Shown one piece after another: positions 54,171-62,084 of a DNA stretch of 64,000 nucleotides. The notes beneath the pieces were generated by a model that did no database searches, was not told the origin of the DNA, and was given only the letters and a program-made list of their open reading frames with translations. Numbering within the stretch: position 1 is the stretch's first letter; every line of letters starts with the position of its first letter. This DNA comes from Knufia peltigerae (lineage: Eukaryota > Ascomycota > Eurotiomycetes > Chaetothyriales > Trichomeriaceae), in NCBI GenBank assembly GCA_030247855.1, contig JAPDRN010000004.1, positions 496,001-560,000 on the forward strand. Reading direction: 5' to 3'. The position numbers were made by a program, and so were the translations under genes.

Positions 54171-55280
54171 ATGCCATGGAGATTACAGAATCTCCAGACT
54201 GCCCCAAGGCTCGTCAAGCCATCGCCGTGCCACTACGGAAATCGACAACACCTGCCTGGCTGTCGAGCACTTGTACAAATTCGCCATGAATCCAGCACGT
54301 CCAAAACATCCGGAAGTATCCCGGGGTCACCCTCGTCGTCCCGCCGTCACCCCGAGGGTTCTCGCGCCACAGAAGACAACCCTTCGCCGTCGAGCCACGA
54401 AGAAAAAGCCATCGACCCCCGGCTTCCCGACCTCGGCCGCCTGATCCAAGGCGACTATGCGGCGTTCAAAACTCACTACTCGACACCGAGATACCCCATC
54501 GTCCTGGCACACGGCCTTTTGGGTTTCGACGAGTGGCGACTCGCCGGGCCTTACCTCCCCAGCATCCAATACTGGCGGGGGATCAAGGAGGCTTTCGCGC
54601 GCAACGGGATCGAATGTATCACGACGACGGTGCCACGGACGGGGTCGATCGAGACCCGCGCGGCGGCCCTGTCCGAACAAATCGCCCGGCACGCCGCAGG
54701 ACGGTCCGTCAACATCGTCGCGCACAGCATGGGCGGGCTGGACGCTCGATACCTCATCTCGCGAGTCCGCCCTACGTCGTTCCAGGTGCGAAGCTTGACC
54801 ACCGTCGCCACCCCGCACCGCGGGTCGAGCGCCGCCGACATGCTCTTCCGGGACATCGGCCCGGACCTCCTCCCGCGCCTGTACGCCATCCTGGAGAAGA
54901 TGCGAGTCGACTCGGGGGCGTTTGCTCAACTCACCACCACCTACGTCAACGGCCACTTCAACCCGGTCGTCCCCAACGACCCGGACGTGAGGTACTTCAG
55001 TTTCGGGGCCACGGCCTCCCCCCACCTGCTGTCCGTCTTTCGACTCTCGCACGACCTGATGGAGGTCATCGAGGGGCCCAACGACGGCCTGGTCAGCGTC
55101 CGGAGCAGCCGATGGGGCGAGTACAAGGGTACCCTGGACGGCGTGACCCATCTCGACCTGATCAATTGGACGAACCGTATCAAGAGGGTCGCCTCGCGCT
55201 TGGGTATCGTGACGGAACGATTCAACGCCGTGGCTTTCTACCTCGGTGTCGCCGACATGTTGGCCAAGGAGGGATTATGA
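54171..55280 (+). CDS. TGL2: TGL2-like mitochondrial triacylglycerol lipase
   Basis: A single exon of 369 residues. The first about 40 residues are basic with few acidic residues, which fits a mitochondrial targeting peptide. A Ser/Pro/Glu-rich linker follows to residue 85. The lipase core begins YPIVLAHGLLGFDEW (oxyanion region), then GIECITTTVPRTGSIETRAA, and the nucleophile elbow is VAHSMGGLD with Ser186. VATPHRGSSAADML, VIEGPNDGLVSVRSSRWGEY and DGVTHLDLINW supply the likely Asp and His. This matches yeast Tgl2 and the bacterial lipase family it belongs to, which cleaves short- to long-chain triacylglycerol and diacylglycerol. Strong GC-rich codon use gives long antisense frames, which are shadows. 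Confidence 0.86.
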   Translation: MPWRLQNLQTAPRLVKPSPCHYGNRQHLPGCRALVQIRHESSTSKTSGSIPGSPSSSRRHPEGSRATEDNPSPSSHEEKAIDPRLPDLGRLIQGDYAAFKTHYSTPRYPIVLAHGLLGFDEWRLAGPYLPSIQYWRGIKEAFARNGIECITTTVPRTGSIETRAAALSEQIARHAAGRSVNIVAHSMGGLDARYLISRVRPTSFQVRSLTTVATPHRGSSAADMLFRDIGPDLLPRLYAILEKMRVDSGAFAQLTTTYVNGHFNPVVPNDPDVRYFSFGATASPHLLSVFRLSHDLMEVIEGPNDGLVSVRSSRWGEYKGTLDGVTHLDLINWTNRIKRVASRLGIVTERFNAVAFYLGVADMLAKEGL

Positions 55281-55629
55281 TCGAGTCTTTCTTAAAACCA
55301 ATTCTTTACGGAGCATAATTTCTTGTCAAAATATGATCTCTTGTTCTAAATGTATTGTTCTTTTTGGGTACACAAGTCCGTATGTAAAGTCGATATACAG
55401 GACCATGTATATATGTTCAGAAATCATATCATGTGCAACGTTACCTAACCATCGATATAAAGGTATATACAAATTCTAGATCGTGTTCCCCAGTACTCTT
55501 GGCCCCCCTTCGTCGTATTAGCGTATGGTATCACCATGTCTTTCTATTCCTCGTCCCTCATAGACACGCACATGTACACAATGACTTCAAATTCAATCCT
55601 TTTGCCTGTTTGTTACCCCCATCTTGGTC
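55281..55629. other. Convergent spacer, about 350 bp
   Basis: AT-rich 3' flanks of the lipase and OSGIN-like genes, with several ATATAC stretches. Nothing else seen. Confidence 0.5.
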
Positions 55630-57366
55630 TTACTTGAGGTTGATGGGACTCGCTTCGTGTCCATCGAGGCCGTTCATTGCCGGAATCTTGGGCGACGGCG
55701 TCTCACATCGACAGTTGTTTGTCCTTTTGGCGACAAACGCATTGTTGACGGCGGTGGTTCCGGTTCCGGTTCTTTTGCTCTCGGCGTGGTTGTGTGCATG
55801 CCGCCTCATGATCCTTCCGGCAGCATAGGCGCACCCGCCGTACGCGAACCGGATCAACGAGTCCCCCGTCAGACTGCCCGTCACGAAGACGTGCGGGGCG
55901 ACCTCCAGATCTTCGTTGGCCTGTTGGCGCAGTGTCTGTCCCGAGATCATGTGGCAGTCGGCGTCGGCGGATAGAAATTCTGCGCGCAGCTCTTCAGACA
56001 AATAACACAAGGACCCCCGTCTTCCAACTACGTAAGCGAGACTGCCGACCCTGCGTTGAAAAGGCGGATCGTTCACTCCTTCTCTCTGGAACGTCACCAT
56101 CCCAGAACCGTCCGGGGTCAGTTGAACCCGCACGATTTCGGTATTGGAGAGTCCTTCGTAAGTCAAATCCCAGTCTCGACTCGCTTCAAAAGCCGACTGC
56201 GAGCGGAGCGTCCTGGGGCGGCGATCTTTGTTGGAATGTGATGATGACGATGACGACGACGACGACGACGAGAGCGCGGCGACTTTCATCCTCCGATACA
56301 CACCCGCGTACTCGGGGTACGCCTGTCGATGACAACCCCGCAAGGGTGAAGGCGACGTAGAGGGGTCCCACTTGAAGACATGAATGATCTTTTGGGTTGG
56401 CGGTGTCGATATGATCACATCCGCCGCACTGAATCCCGACCCTATGACGAGGATAGGATCGTGAGCGTCGGATGAGGGCGAGGGCCGCAGCGGGCGATCA
56501 ATCTCCTCCCCCTCGAGGCTCAGGAGCGGTTCCAGCATCGCTGGGGGTGGGATGACTGTGTCGAAGATGCCCGACGCGAGGACGAGGTTCCGGCACACCA
56601 TTCCATGAGACGCGATGTAGAACCCGGCGTAGTCCCGTCTTCGCGACACTCGAGCGATCCTCTGCCCGTTGTGGATGTACTTCGCGATGCCAACCTGGTC
56701 CGGGTACGCAGCGAGGTAGTCCGCCACTTCTCGCCTCGAAGGCCTCAGGTAGACCGGCATGGTCTGGCCGTGCCGTCGCTTGTAATGCTCGTCGAAGCCG
56801 TATCCGGGTAGCGACAGCATCCCCGCGTAACTCAATGTTCCGATGTCCCAGCTGGCGTGGACCGGGTTGTCCACCCACTGGCCCCCGGCGTCTTTGGTGT
56901 TGCCAATCACCACATGAGGAACCGCCCTCGACCGGTCGTACCTCCATGTGACGCACGTCTTTTTCTGCGCGTCGTCGGTCTCGCCCAGCGGCCTGACTAG
57001 AGTGTCGAGCAGGACATTGATCGGGAGGGCCTGGGTCGAGTATGAGAACCTCGACGCGCTGAAGTGGGTGGTGAGGGCATCAATATCGACGTCGAGCAGG
57101 TCATTTTGTTGATTGTGCTGAAGGTGAAGGAGTAGTTTCTCGTGTAGGATTCGATCAGGATGAGGACTCGAACTGTCGTAGCAAGGAATGTTGCCGTGAA
57201 GAATGTACGACAGTATCAGGGCCGAGGGGCCGTTGCCTTTAAGGTAAACATGCATCCAAATCAGCCCCTCCATCACTTTTTTTCCGAAATGCAACACACA
57301 GAAAAAATCCTTTAGGGACTTACCAACAATAACCGTGTCGGTTTCACGAGGCAAGCCATGAGCCAT
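55630..57366 (-). CDS. OSGIN-like FAD/NAD(P)-binding oxidoreductase
   Basis: Two exons, 57366-57324 and 57236-55630, give 549 residues. The 87-nt intron is in frame, and removing it restores the FAD-binding dinucleotide fold as TDTVIVGNGPSALILSYILH. A second dinucleotide fold is at DPILVIGSGFSAADVI. Other family features are HASWDIGTLSYAGMLSLPGY and FVTGSLTGDSLIRFAYGGCA. The best match is to the oxidative-stress-induced growth inhibitor (OSGIN) family of flavin monooxygenase-like proteins, whose exact reaction in fungi is unknown. A run of about twelve Ser (encoded by the trinucleotide repeat at 56241-56272) interrupts the region after the second fold and may vary between strains. Confidence 0.85.
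   Translation of the reverse strand: MAHGLPRETDTVIVGKSLKDFFCVLHFGKKVMEGLIWMHVYLKGNGPSALILSYILHGNIPCYDSSSPHPDRILHEKLLLHLQHNQQNDLLDVDIDALTTHFSASRFSYSTQALPINVLLDTLVRPLGETDDAQKKTCVTWRYDRSRAVPHVVIGNTKDAGGQWVDNPVHASWDIGTLSYAGMLSLPGYGFDEHYKRRHGQTMPVYLRPSRREVADYLAAYPDQVGIAKYIHNGQRIARVSRRRDYAGFYIASHGMVCRNLVLASGIFDTVIPPPAMLEPLLSLEGEEIDRPLRPSPSSDAHDPILVIGSGFSAADVIISTPPTQKIIHVFKWDPSTSPSPLRGCHRQAYPEYAGVYRRMKVAALSSSSSSSSSSSHSNKDRRPRTLRSQSAFEASRDWDLTYEGLSNTEIVRVQLTPDGSGMVTFQREGVNDPPFQRRVGSLAYVVGRRGSLCYLSEELRAEFLSADADCHMISGQTLRQQANEDLEVAPHVFVTGSLTGDSLIRFAYGGCAYAAGRIMRRHAHNHAESKRTGTGTTAVNNAFVAKRTNNCRCETPSPKIPAMNGLDGHEASPINLK
56241..56272. repeat. GAC/CGA trinucleotide repeat coding a Ser run
   Basis: A near-perfect trinucleotide repeat inside the OSGIN-like gene, read as poly-Ser on the minus strand. 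Its length may vary between isolates without breaking the frame. Confidence 0.85.
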
Positions 57367-58010
57367 TGGACACTCTCCCCTCTAGATGACTCCGACATAA
57401 TCTTTAAAAGGGAAAAAGAAGAATCAAAAGAATCAAAACCCAAATCATTAATTATTCAGAGGCTAGAAATGCGCTTCCCGAGGGCGTATTCCGATCCGCA
57501 GAAAAACGCACGAGCAACAATCCGGACGGGGGACGTGGAGAGTCCTGTTGAACCGCAAAAAAGAGGCCACCCCACCACCACCACCGCCATCACCCGGGCT
57601 TTGATTGAGGTTCGAGCCTACAGTAAAGCCCATAGCCCGGTGCCGAGAACGGGGTCAATCTATTGGGTGCTGCTATTGACGCCCGTGGGGACGAGTATTT
57701 ACCACCTACAGTGTCCAAGACACTGGTGTGGCTAGACGTCAAGTGAAGCCCGTACACTTCCACAGTCATGACACTACCATCATCTAGGTACGCACTATGG
57801 GCAGTCGATTATTAAACATTTGCGCGGCATTCTTACCCTGTTACTTGTTCCACACGAGCATAACACTGTCATGAGCTTCTCGGTCCATCTCTCCGGTCGA
57901 TGTTATTTCCACTGAATTAAAACAGAAGGCTCAGGTGGTTGGAAGGAGATGCTTACGACATAGGCAAAGACCTTTGGTAGGTGTATTTGTGCTATACTAC
58001 TCAAGGTGTT
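57367..58010. other. Intergenic, about 640 bp
   Basis: Promoter of the OSGIN-like gene and 3' flank of the hydratase gene. A GGTTCGAGCC word at 57609 resembles a tRNA B box, but no A box or cloverleaf fits. No gene found. Confidence 0.45.
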
Positions 58011-58943
58011 TTATAACTTCCATTTGGGTTCTCGCTTCTCAAAGAAAGCGTGCATACCCTCCTTCGCATCGTCAGCTCTGGCATGCAGGGCCATTACCCT
58101 TCCAGCCCACTGCACAGCATCCTCATAACCATCACCGCCCGATTGTTGTCCCGTCAAGGATAATTGCGTCCAATATGCCCACTTGCCTAGGGCTTGTGGT
58201 TGAGCTGCAGTCTTTTCTGCCAATTGCTTGATGATCTGTTCAACCCGTTTTTCAAGCGCTGCTTCATCTGCCACAACATCGACAGGTCCCCCAGGTAATT
58301 GATCCGCACGGACTGGTTCTGCCAGCGCGAGCATCTTGTAAGTGAACGCTGGGCCAAGTCGGCGGGATGCAGCTGTCGACGGCGACGTGCAAGGTAATCC
58401 TATACTGGCCCCTGGTAAGCGAAATTGTGTGCTAGCAGAAGCAACAGGCAGATCGGTGGTAAGAGCCAGCTGGGCACCGGCGGCCGTGGCGAGTCCTTGA
58501 ATAACCCCAACCACTGGCGCTGGCGAACGTCGGATTAAAGACATGATCTCGCCACAAAGTCGAAACGTTTCCTTGACTCCATCGTGACTCAGAGAGCTCA
58601 GCTCGCCCAAATCATGCCCTGAGCAGAACACATGTCCTTCGCTGCGAAGGACGACAACATTAGGCAGACCTCGACGATGTTTCTGCCATTCGGCGGAATC
58701 AAGTAGCCAGCCATACTTTTCCATTGCCTGTGGATCATGATGTTTGGCAGCACTTTCAAGCTCATCCAGTATCTCCGGTCTGAAGGGTGGAAGTATCCGA
58801 AGCTTGCCATCCACTGGCGATGTATTATATCTAATGAGTTGATCGCGTAAATCTCTCAGAACTGCTAGAGACAATGCATTTCGTCGCTTCGGATTTCTAA
58901 GCGCGAGATAACTAGCTCGGGCTGGTAATGCTGGCCACTTCAT
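58011..58943 (-). CDS. Enoyl-CoA hydratase/isomerase family protein (ECHDC3-like)
   Basis: A single exon of 310 residues from an ATG at 58943. The crotonase fold is clear: YLALRNPKRRNALSLAVLRD near residue 12, VVVLRSEGHVFCSGHDLGEL around residue 96-115 (the HDL oxyanion signature), PAPVVGVIQGLATAAGAQLA for the second oxyanion strand, and FRLPGASIGLPCTSPSTAAS. The C-terminus EGMHAFFEKREPKW is standard. The residues at the usual catalytic Glu positions are not obvious, as in ECHDC3 proteins, which are probably mitochondrial and have poorly defined activity. The N-terminus MKWPALPARASYLA is short, so a longer targeting peptide from an unseen exon is possible. Confidence 0.87.
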   Translation of the reverse strand: MKWPALPARASYLALRNPKRRNALSLAVLRDLRDQLIRYNTSPVDGKLRILPPFRPEILDELESAAKHHDPQAMEKYGWLLDSAEWQKHRRGLPNVVVLRSEGHVFCSGHDLGELSSLSHDGVKETFRLCGEIMSLIRRSPAPVVGVIQGLATAAGAQLALTTDLPVASASTQFRLPGASIGLPCTSPSTAASRRLGPAFTYKMLALAEPVRADQLPGGPVDVVADEAALEKRVEQIIKQLAEKTAAQPQALGKWAYWTQLSLTGQQSGGDGYEDAVQWAGRVMALHARADDAKEGMHAFFEKREPKWKL

Positions 58944-59309
58944 GGCTAGGACCTTCTCGGGAAACGATAAAACTGCAATACAGTAGTCGATGAAGATGGG
59001 AAGGAGTACTTTTCGGTGTCTTCAATCAGACCACAACGGACGGCGTATGGTGGGGGTGTCACTAGCCCTTGAAGGCGGACACGCGGAGGTCCCGAGGCTC
59101 ATCAGGCTGAAGCCTCGTCAAGCCCACCAGCCTCGTCATGCCTCGACAGTGTCGTCATGGTAAATAGTCACTTATCGACAAATCTAGTCGACCAATATCA
59201 CTTTCTTTGTAGAGTATTTTCGATGCTGAAGAGACCTATCAGACTGAAATTGTGTATTCAAGTCACAAAGACTTCGCAAATTCGCTCTGTCTGCAATATT
59301 CCGCCCAGT
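58944..59309. promoter_or_regulatory. Shared divergent promoter with GCCTCG repeats
   Basis: About 366 bp between the hydratase and the Cys-motif gene. Around 59093-59160, GCCTCGTCA occurs twice and GCCTCGACA once. A CGAGGCT/AGCCTCG inverted pair could form a small hairpin. Confidence 0.45.
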
Positions 59310-60214
59310 ATGAGTTGGATGGATTCATGGTCTAGACCGGGCAAAAGATCCGCTGTCCCTCCACCGTTCTACTTGACCCAAGAAAATGCTGCATACTGTC
59401 AGACTTGTGGGAGAGCCATGAGTATGTTTATTCTTCAGCATCTAAAATTAATGTGACTGACCCCGTTGTAGGCTCCCGCAAGATCCGACAGGCTCAAACC
59501 AAAATCATCAAGTATTGTTCAGATGGATGTCGTCACCACAAGCCAGGACCATTGGATCGTAAAATAGAAAAGGTTATAGTCGCGTTGCTGAATGCAGAAC
59601 CGGGATCAGGGATTGAAGCGACGGCTGCTAAGTCGAAGTTTGTAAAGGGGGACCGACGGAACATCATCGCTATGCAGGAAGTGGAGGATCTCATGTTCCA
59701 CCCAAAACCTCAACCTGTGATTGATGTTTCGGCTTCGCAATCGACAGCAGAGGCATTGCATGACAGTGATGTTGATGCTCAGATCCATCTTCAAGCACCG
59801 CCCTCCGAGGGCAGTGTAGGTGGGCTAGCGAGCCGAGATGGGTCCCAGGAACCTGCAACATCTGACAGCACTGAAAGCTACGACGAGAGGAGTCTTCCAG
59901 GCGCATCTCATTCCACAGCGGAGGATGATTTGAAAAAGAAACAAGAGGGTCATCGTCGTGCAGAGCAAAGAGAGATGGTCAGGAGAGCGGCCCGGAGACT
60001 GATAGCCTTTGGCTGTGATCAAAAGCGCCATGATAGGCATAGTTCCCACCCCAAGAAGCCCAACAAGCGTACCACAAAGGCCTCTATTGCAGCGGACGAA
60101 GCGGCAGAGGAGGACACGGTGCGCCGTAAATGCGAAGCATTGATGAATGGAGCAGTGGTCGAACCAAGCTTCGCCAAAGGCAATTGGGCCATCCGATGGA
60201 GGGAGGAAACATGA
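59310..60214 (+). CDS. Conserved protein with paired Cys motifs (putative zinc-binding)
   Basis: Two exons, 59310-59421 and 59472-60214 (50-nt intron), give 284 residues from MSWMDSWSRPGKR. In-frame ATGs at 59223 and 59157 would add 29 or 51 residues. Near the N-terminus the pattern is C30-x2-C33 (AAYCQTCGRAM) and, across the intron, C53-x3-C57 (KYCSDGCRHHKPGPLD). This makes a likely four-Cys zinc site. The region after it (IEKVIVALLNAEPGSGIEAT) is conserved in form. The middle is acidic and low-complexity, and the C-terminus is basic and helical (EQREMVRRAARRLIAFGCDQ), ending GNWAIRWREET. Homologues are fungal-only as far as I can recall, and no function is known. Its stop is 12 bp from the convergent GPI3 stop. 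Confidence 0.8.
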
Positions 60215-60226
60215 CCCGAATCGATC

Positions 60227-61729
60227 TCAACCCATCACAAGACTTCCATTGCGACGATCCATCAGATCGGTCCCCCTTCTGCGAAGTAAGCCGTTCTCGA
60301 CGGGCTTGTTCTTGTCGTTGATAAAAGGTTTCCGTGGCCAACTTCTAGCGATGTCTATACTCGCCCGAGGTGCCCATATTTCCAGAAAGAAATATATCAG
60401 GTAATCGATGATAACACAAAGGCAGAATAATTTACCAGCCCAGATCCCACAACCGTAGTACCGTTTTAGTCGGTCAATCAAAGCATACGATCGACCTCGA
60501 GTTGCACTCCAATTTGCGCTTGCCTGTTGACCATAGAATTCCTGTTCGCTGATGGCGCCCGTGATGCCATCATACACTCTTTCCGTTCTCAGTGCGACGT
60601 CCGTCCACGAGTACATCATCTTAACTTGATCATGAAATCGTTCCGTTTTAACCTTGCCCGAGCGAAGTGCTGCGATGGCCTTGCCGGTGGCCATGACCAA
60701 ATCGTCTTCTTCCGGCTTTGCAAAAGTCGTCATATGGGCTGGCAGGACCTCGGGGATGCCACCCACCCGGGTGCACACCACATATAGCCCACAGCTAGCT
60801 GCCTCGACAATAACGGTGCCAAATGCCTCCGTCAGACTCGGGTGGAGATAGATGTGGCCTCTGACCATGACATCACGCACTTCCTCGTGACGAACAGGGC
60901 CGAGGAGTTCAACCTTGTCTTGAAGCATCTGTCGCTCAAGCATTTGTTCTAAATCGATGGCTTTGGGACCGGACCCGGCGATGATGAAGCGGACATTCGG
61001 GTGGACTGCAAGAATCCTCGGTATAGCCGCGATCAGAAGGTCAGTACCCTTGTTGTAAAAGAGTCTAGAGATGACGACAATCACAATCGTATCACCGGGC
61101 CCAAGCCGTTGTGGAAGGGGCCTGGGCCGCATATAACTAACTTCGTCCGACTTGGGGACGTAATTTCGAGGTTGAAAGTTCTCGGCCACCACCGCATTGG
61201 GTATCACGGAAACCATCAAGGGATCGAGAGAAGCGCGGAGTACGGTGTTCTCTTTGCAGGTATGGGAGACGCATATGACATGGTCGACATCGCTCAGGGC
61301 AAATTTGAGTAGTTTATTGGTCAGAATTGATGCAGCATCTGCGAAGCCAAATAATGAGTGATCAGTAAAGACTGTTCGTAAGCCCATGGTTCGCGCATGC
61401 AGAATGGCTTCATGACAGAGACTACTCAAGCTGCCATGGCCATGGACAATCTCGATTTGTTCCCTGATGACAATATCGCGAAATATGGGGAAGAATGAGA
61501 ACACGGTGGGCATCGTCGTCTCTCGGTAGATGATAAAGAAGGGGACATGATAGACCTTCAGGCCATTGGTGAGGTAGTGAATTCCAGTACGACCCTTGTA
61601 GGCATGCGTAATGATCACGACTTTGTGACCTCGATCGATTAGCTTGGTTGATAGTTGATATATGTGACTTTCCACTCCCCCTGGTTGAGGGAAGAAGAAG
61701 TCGCTGACCATGGCAATATTGTAAGGCAT
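60227..61729 (-). CDS. GPI3: GPI3/PIG-A homologue, GPI-GlcNAc transferase catalytic subunit
   Basis: A single exon of 500 residues starting MPYNIAMVSDFFFPQPGGVE. The GT4 glycosyltransferase fold is complete: GGVESHIYQLSTKLIDRGHK, EIVHGHGSLSSLCHEA, TVFTDHSLFGFADAASILTN, VISRLFYNKGTDLLIAAIPR, and the acidic EX7E motif in SLTEAFGTVIVEAASCG. A C-terminal membrane span (AGKLFCLCVIIDYLIYFFLE) anchors it in the ER. Gpi3 transfers GlcNAc from UDP-GlcNAc to phosphatidylinositol on the cytosolic face of the ER, the first step of GPI-anchor synthesis, within the complex with Gpi2, Gpi15, Gpi19 and Gpi1. Length and motifs are normal. The gene is divergent from DBP6 across 355 bp. Confidence 0.95.
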   Translation of the reverse strand: MPYNIAMVSDFFFPQPGGVESHIYQLSTKLIDRGHKVVIITHAYKGRTGIHYLTNGLKVYHVPFFIIYRETTMPTVFSFFPIFRDIVIREQIEIVHGHGSLSSLCHEAILHARTMGLRTVFTDHSLFGFADAASILTNKLLKFALSDVDHVICVSHTCKENTVLRASLDPLMVSVIPNAVVAENFQPRNYVPKSDEVSYMRPRPLPQRLGPGDTIVIVVISRLFYNKGTDLLIAAIPRILAVHPNVRFIIAGSGPKAIDLEQMLERQMLQDKVELLGPVRHEEVRDVMVRGHIYLHPSLTEAFGTVIVEAASCGLYVVCTRVGGIPEVLPAHMTTFAKPEEDDLVMATGKAIAALRSGKVKTERFHDQVKMMYSWTDVALRTERVYDGITGAISEQEFYGQQASANWSATRGRSYALIDRLKRYYGCGIWAGKLFCLCVIIDYLIYFFLEIWAPRASIDIARSWPRKPFINDKNKPVENGLLRRRGTDLMDRRNGSLVMG

Positions 61730-62084
61730 TTCGACGGAAGGGTGAGGTTATTGTTGAGTAAACCCAAGTGACTCATGTTGCTTGTATTACTGTTCTAGAT
61801 TCCTTGATGATATAATGCTGCGTAGTACATGCCTAGTAGGTGATAGTAATTCGACACATGTCTTGATGTTCCGCGTTAAAAGGAGCGACGAGCATTGGCG
61901 GTGTAGTTTCCAGGTTCAGCGGGCGGTGAATAATTTTGCCGGTTCTATTCCCGGCTCTGGGAAACTTTTTTGGTGACTACAAGACCAACACCAGCGGTAC
62001 TGAAGACAGATACTGGTACGGGCCGCGGGACTCATTCAGACTTCTCCCTATCTTATAAGTGAGAAGTGTTCCGCATGACGCCAG
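61730..62084. promoter_or_regulatory. Shared divergent promoter of GPI3 and DBP6
   Basis: A stretch of 355 bp. A short upstream ATG frame of five codons (62075-62092) overlaps the DBP6 start codon. Confidence 0.5.

Noticed and set aside
54327..55151. 274-codon minus-strand open frame
   Set aside because: Antisense shadow of the TGL2-like lipase gene, whose catalytic motifs are clear on the plus strand.
57605..57622. tRNA-like B box (GGTTCGAGCC)
   Set aside because: No A box at the right distance and no cloverleaf can be drawn, so not a tRNA gene.
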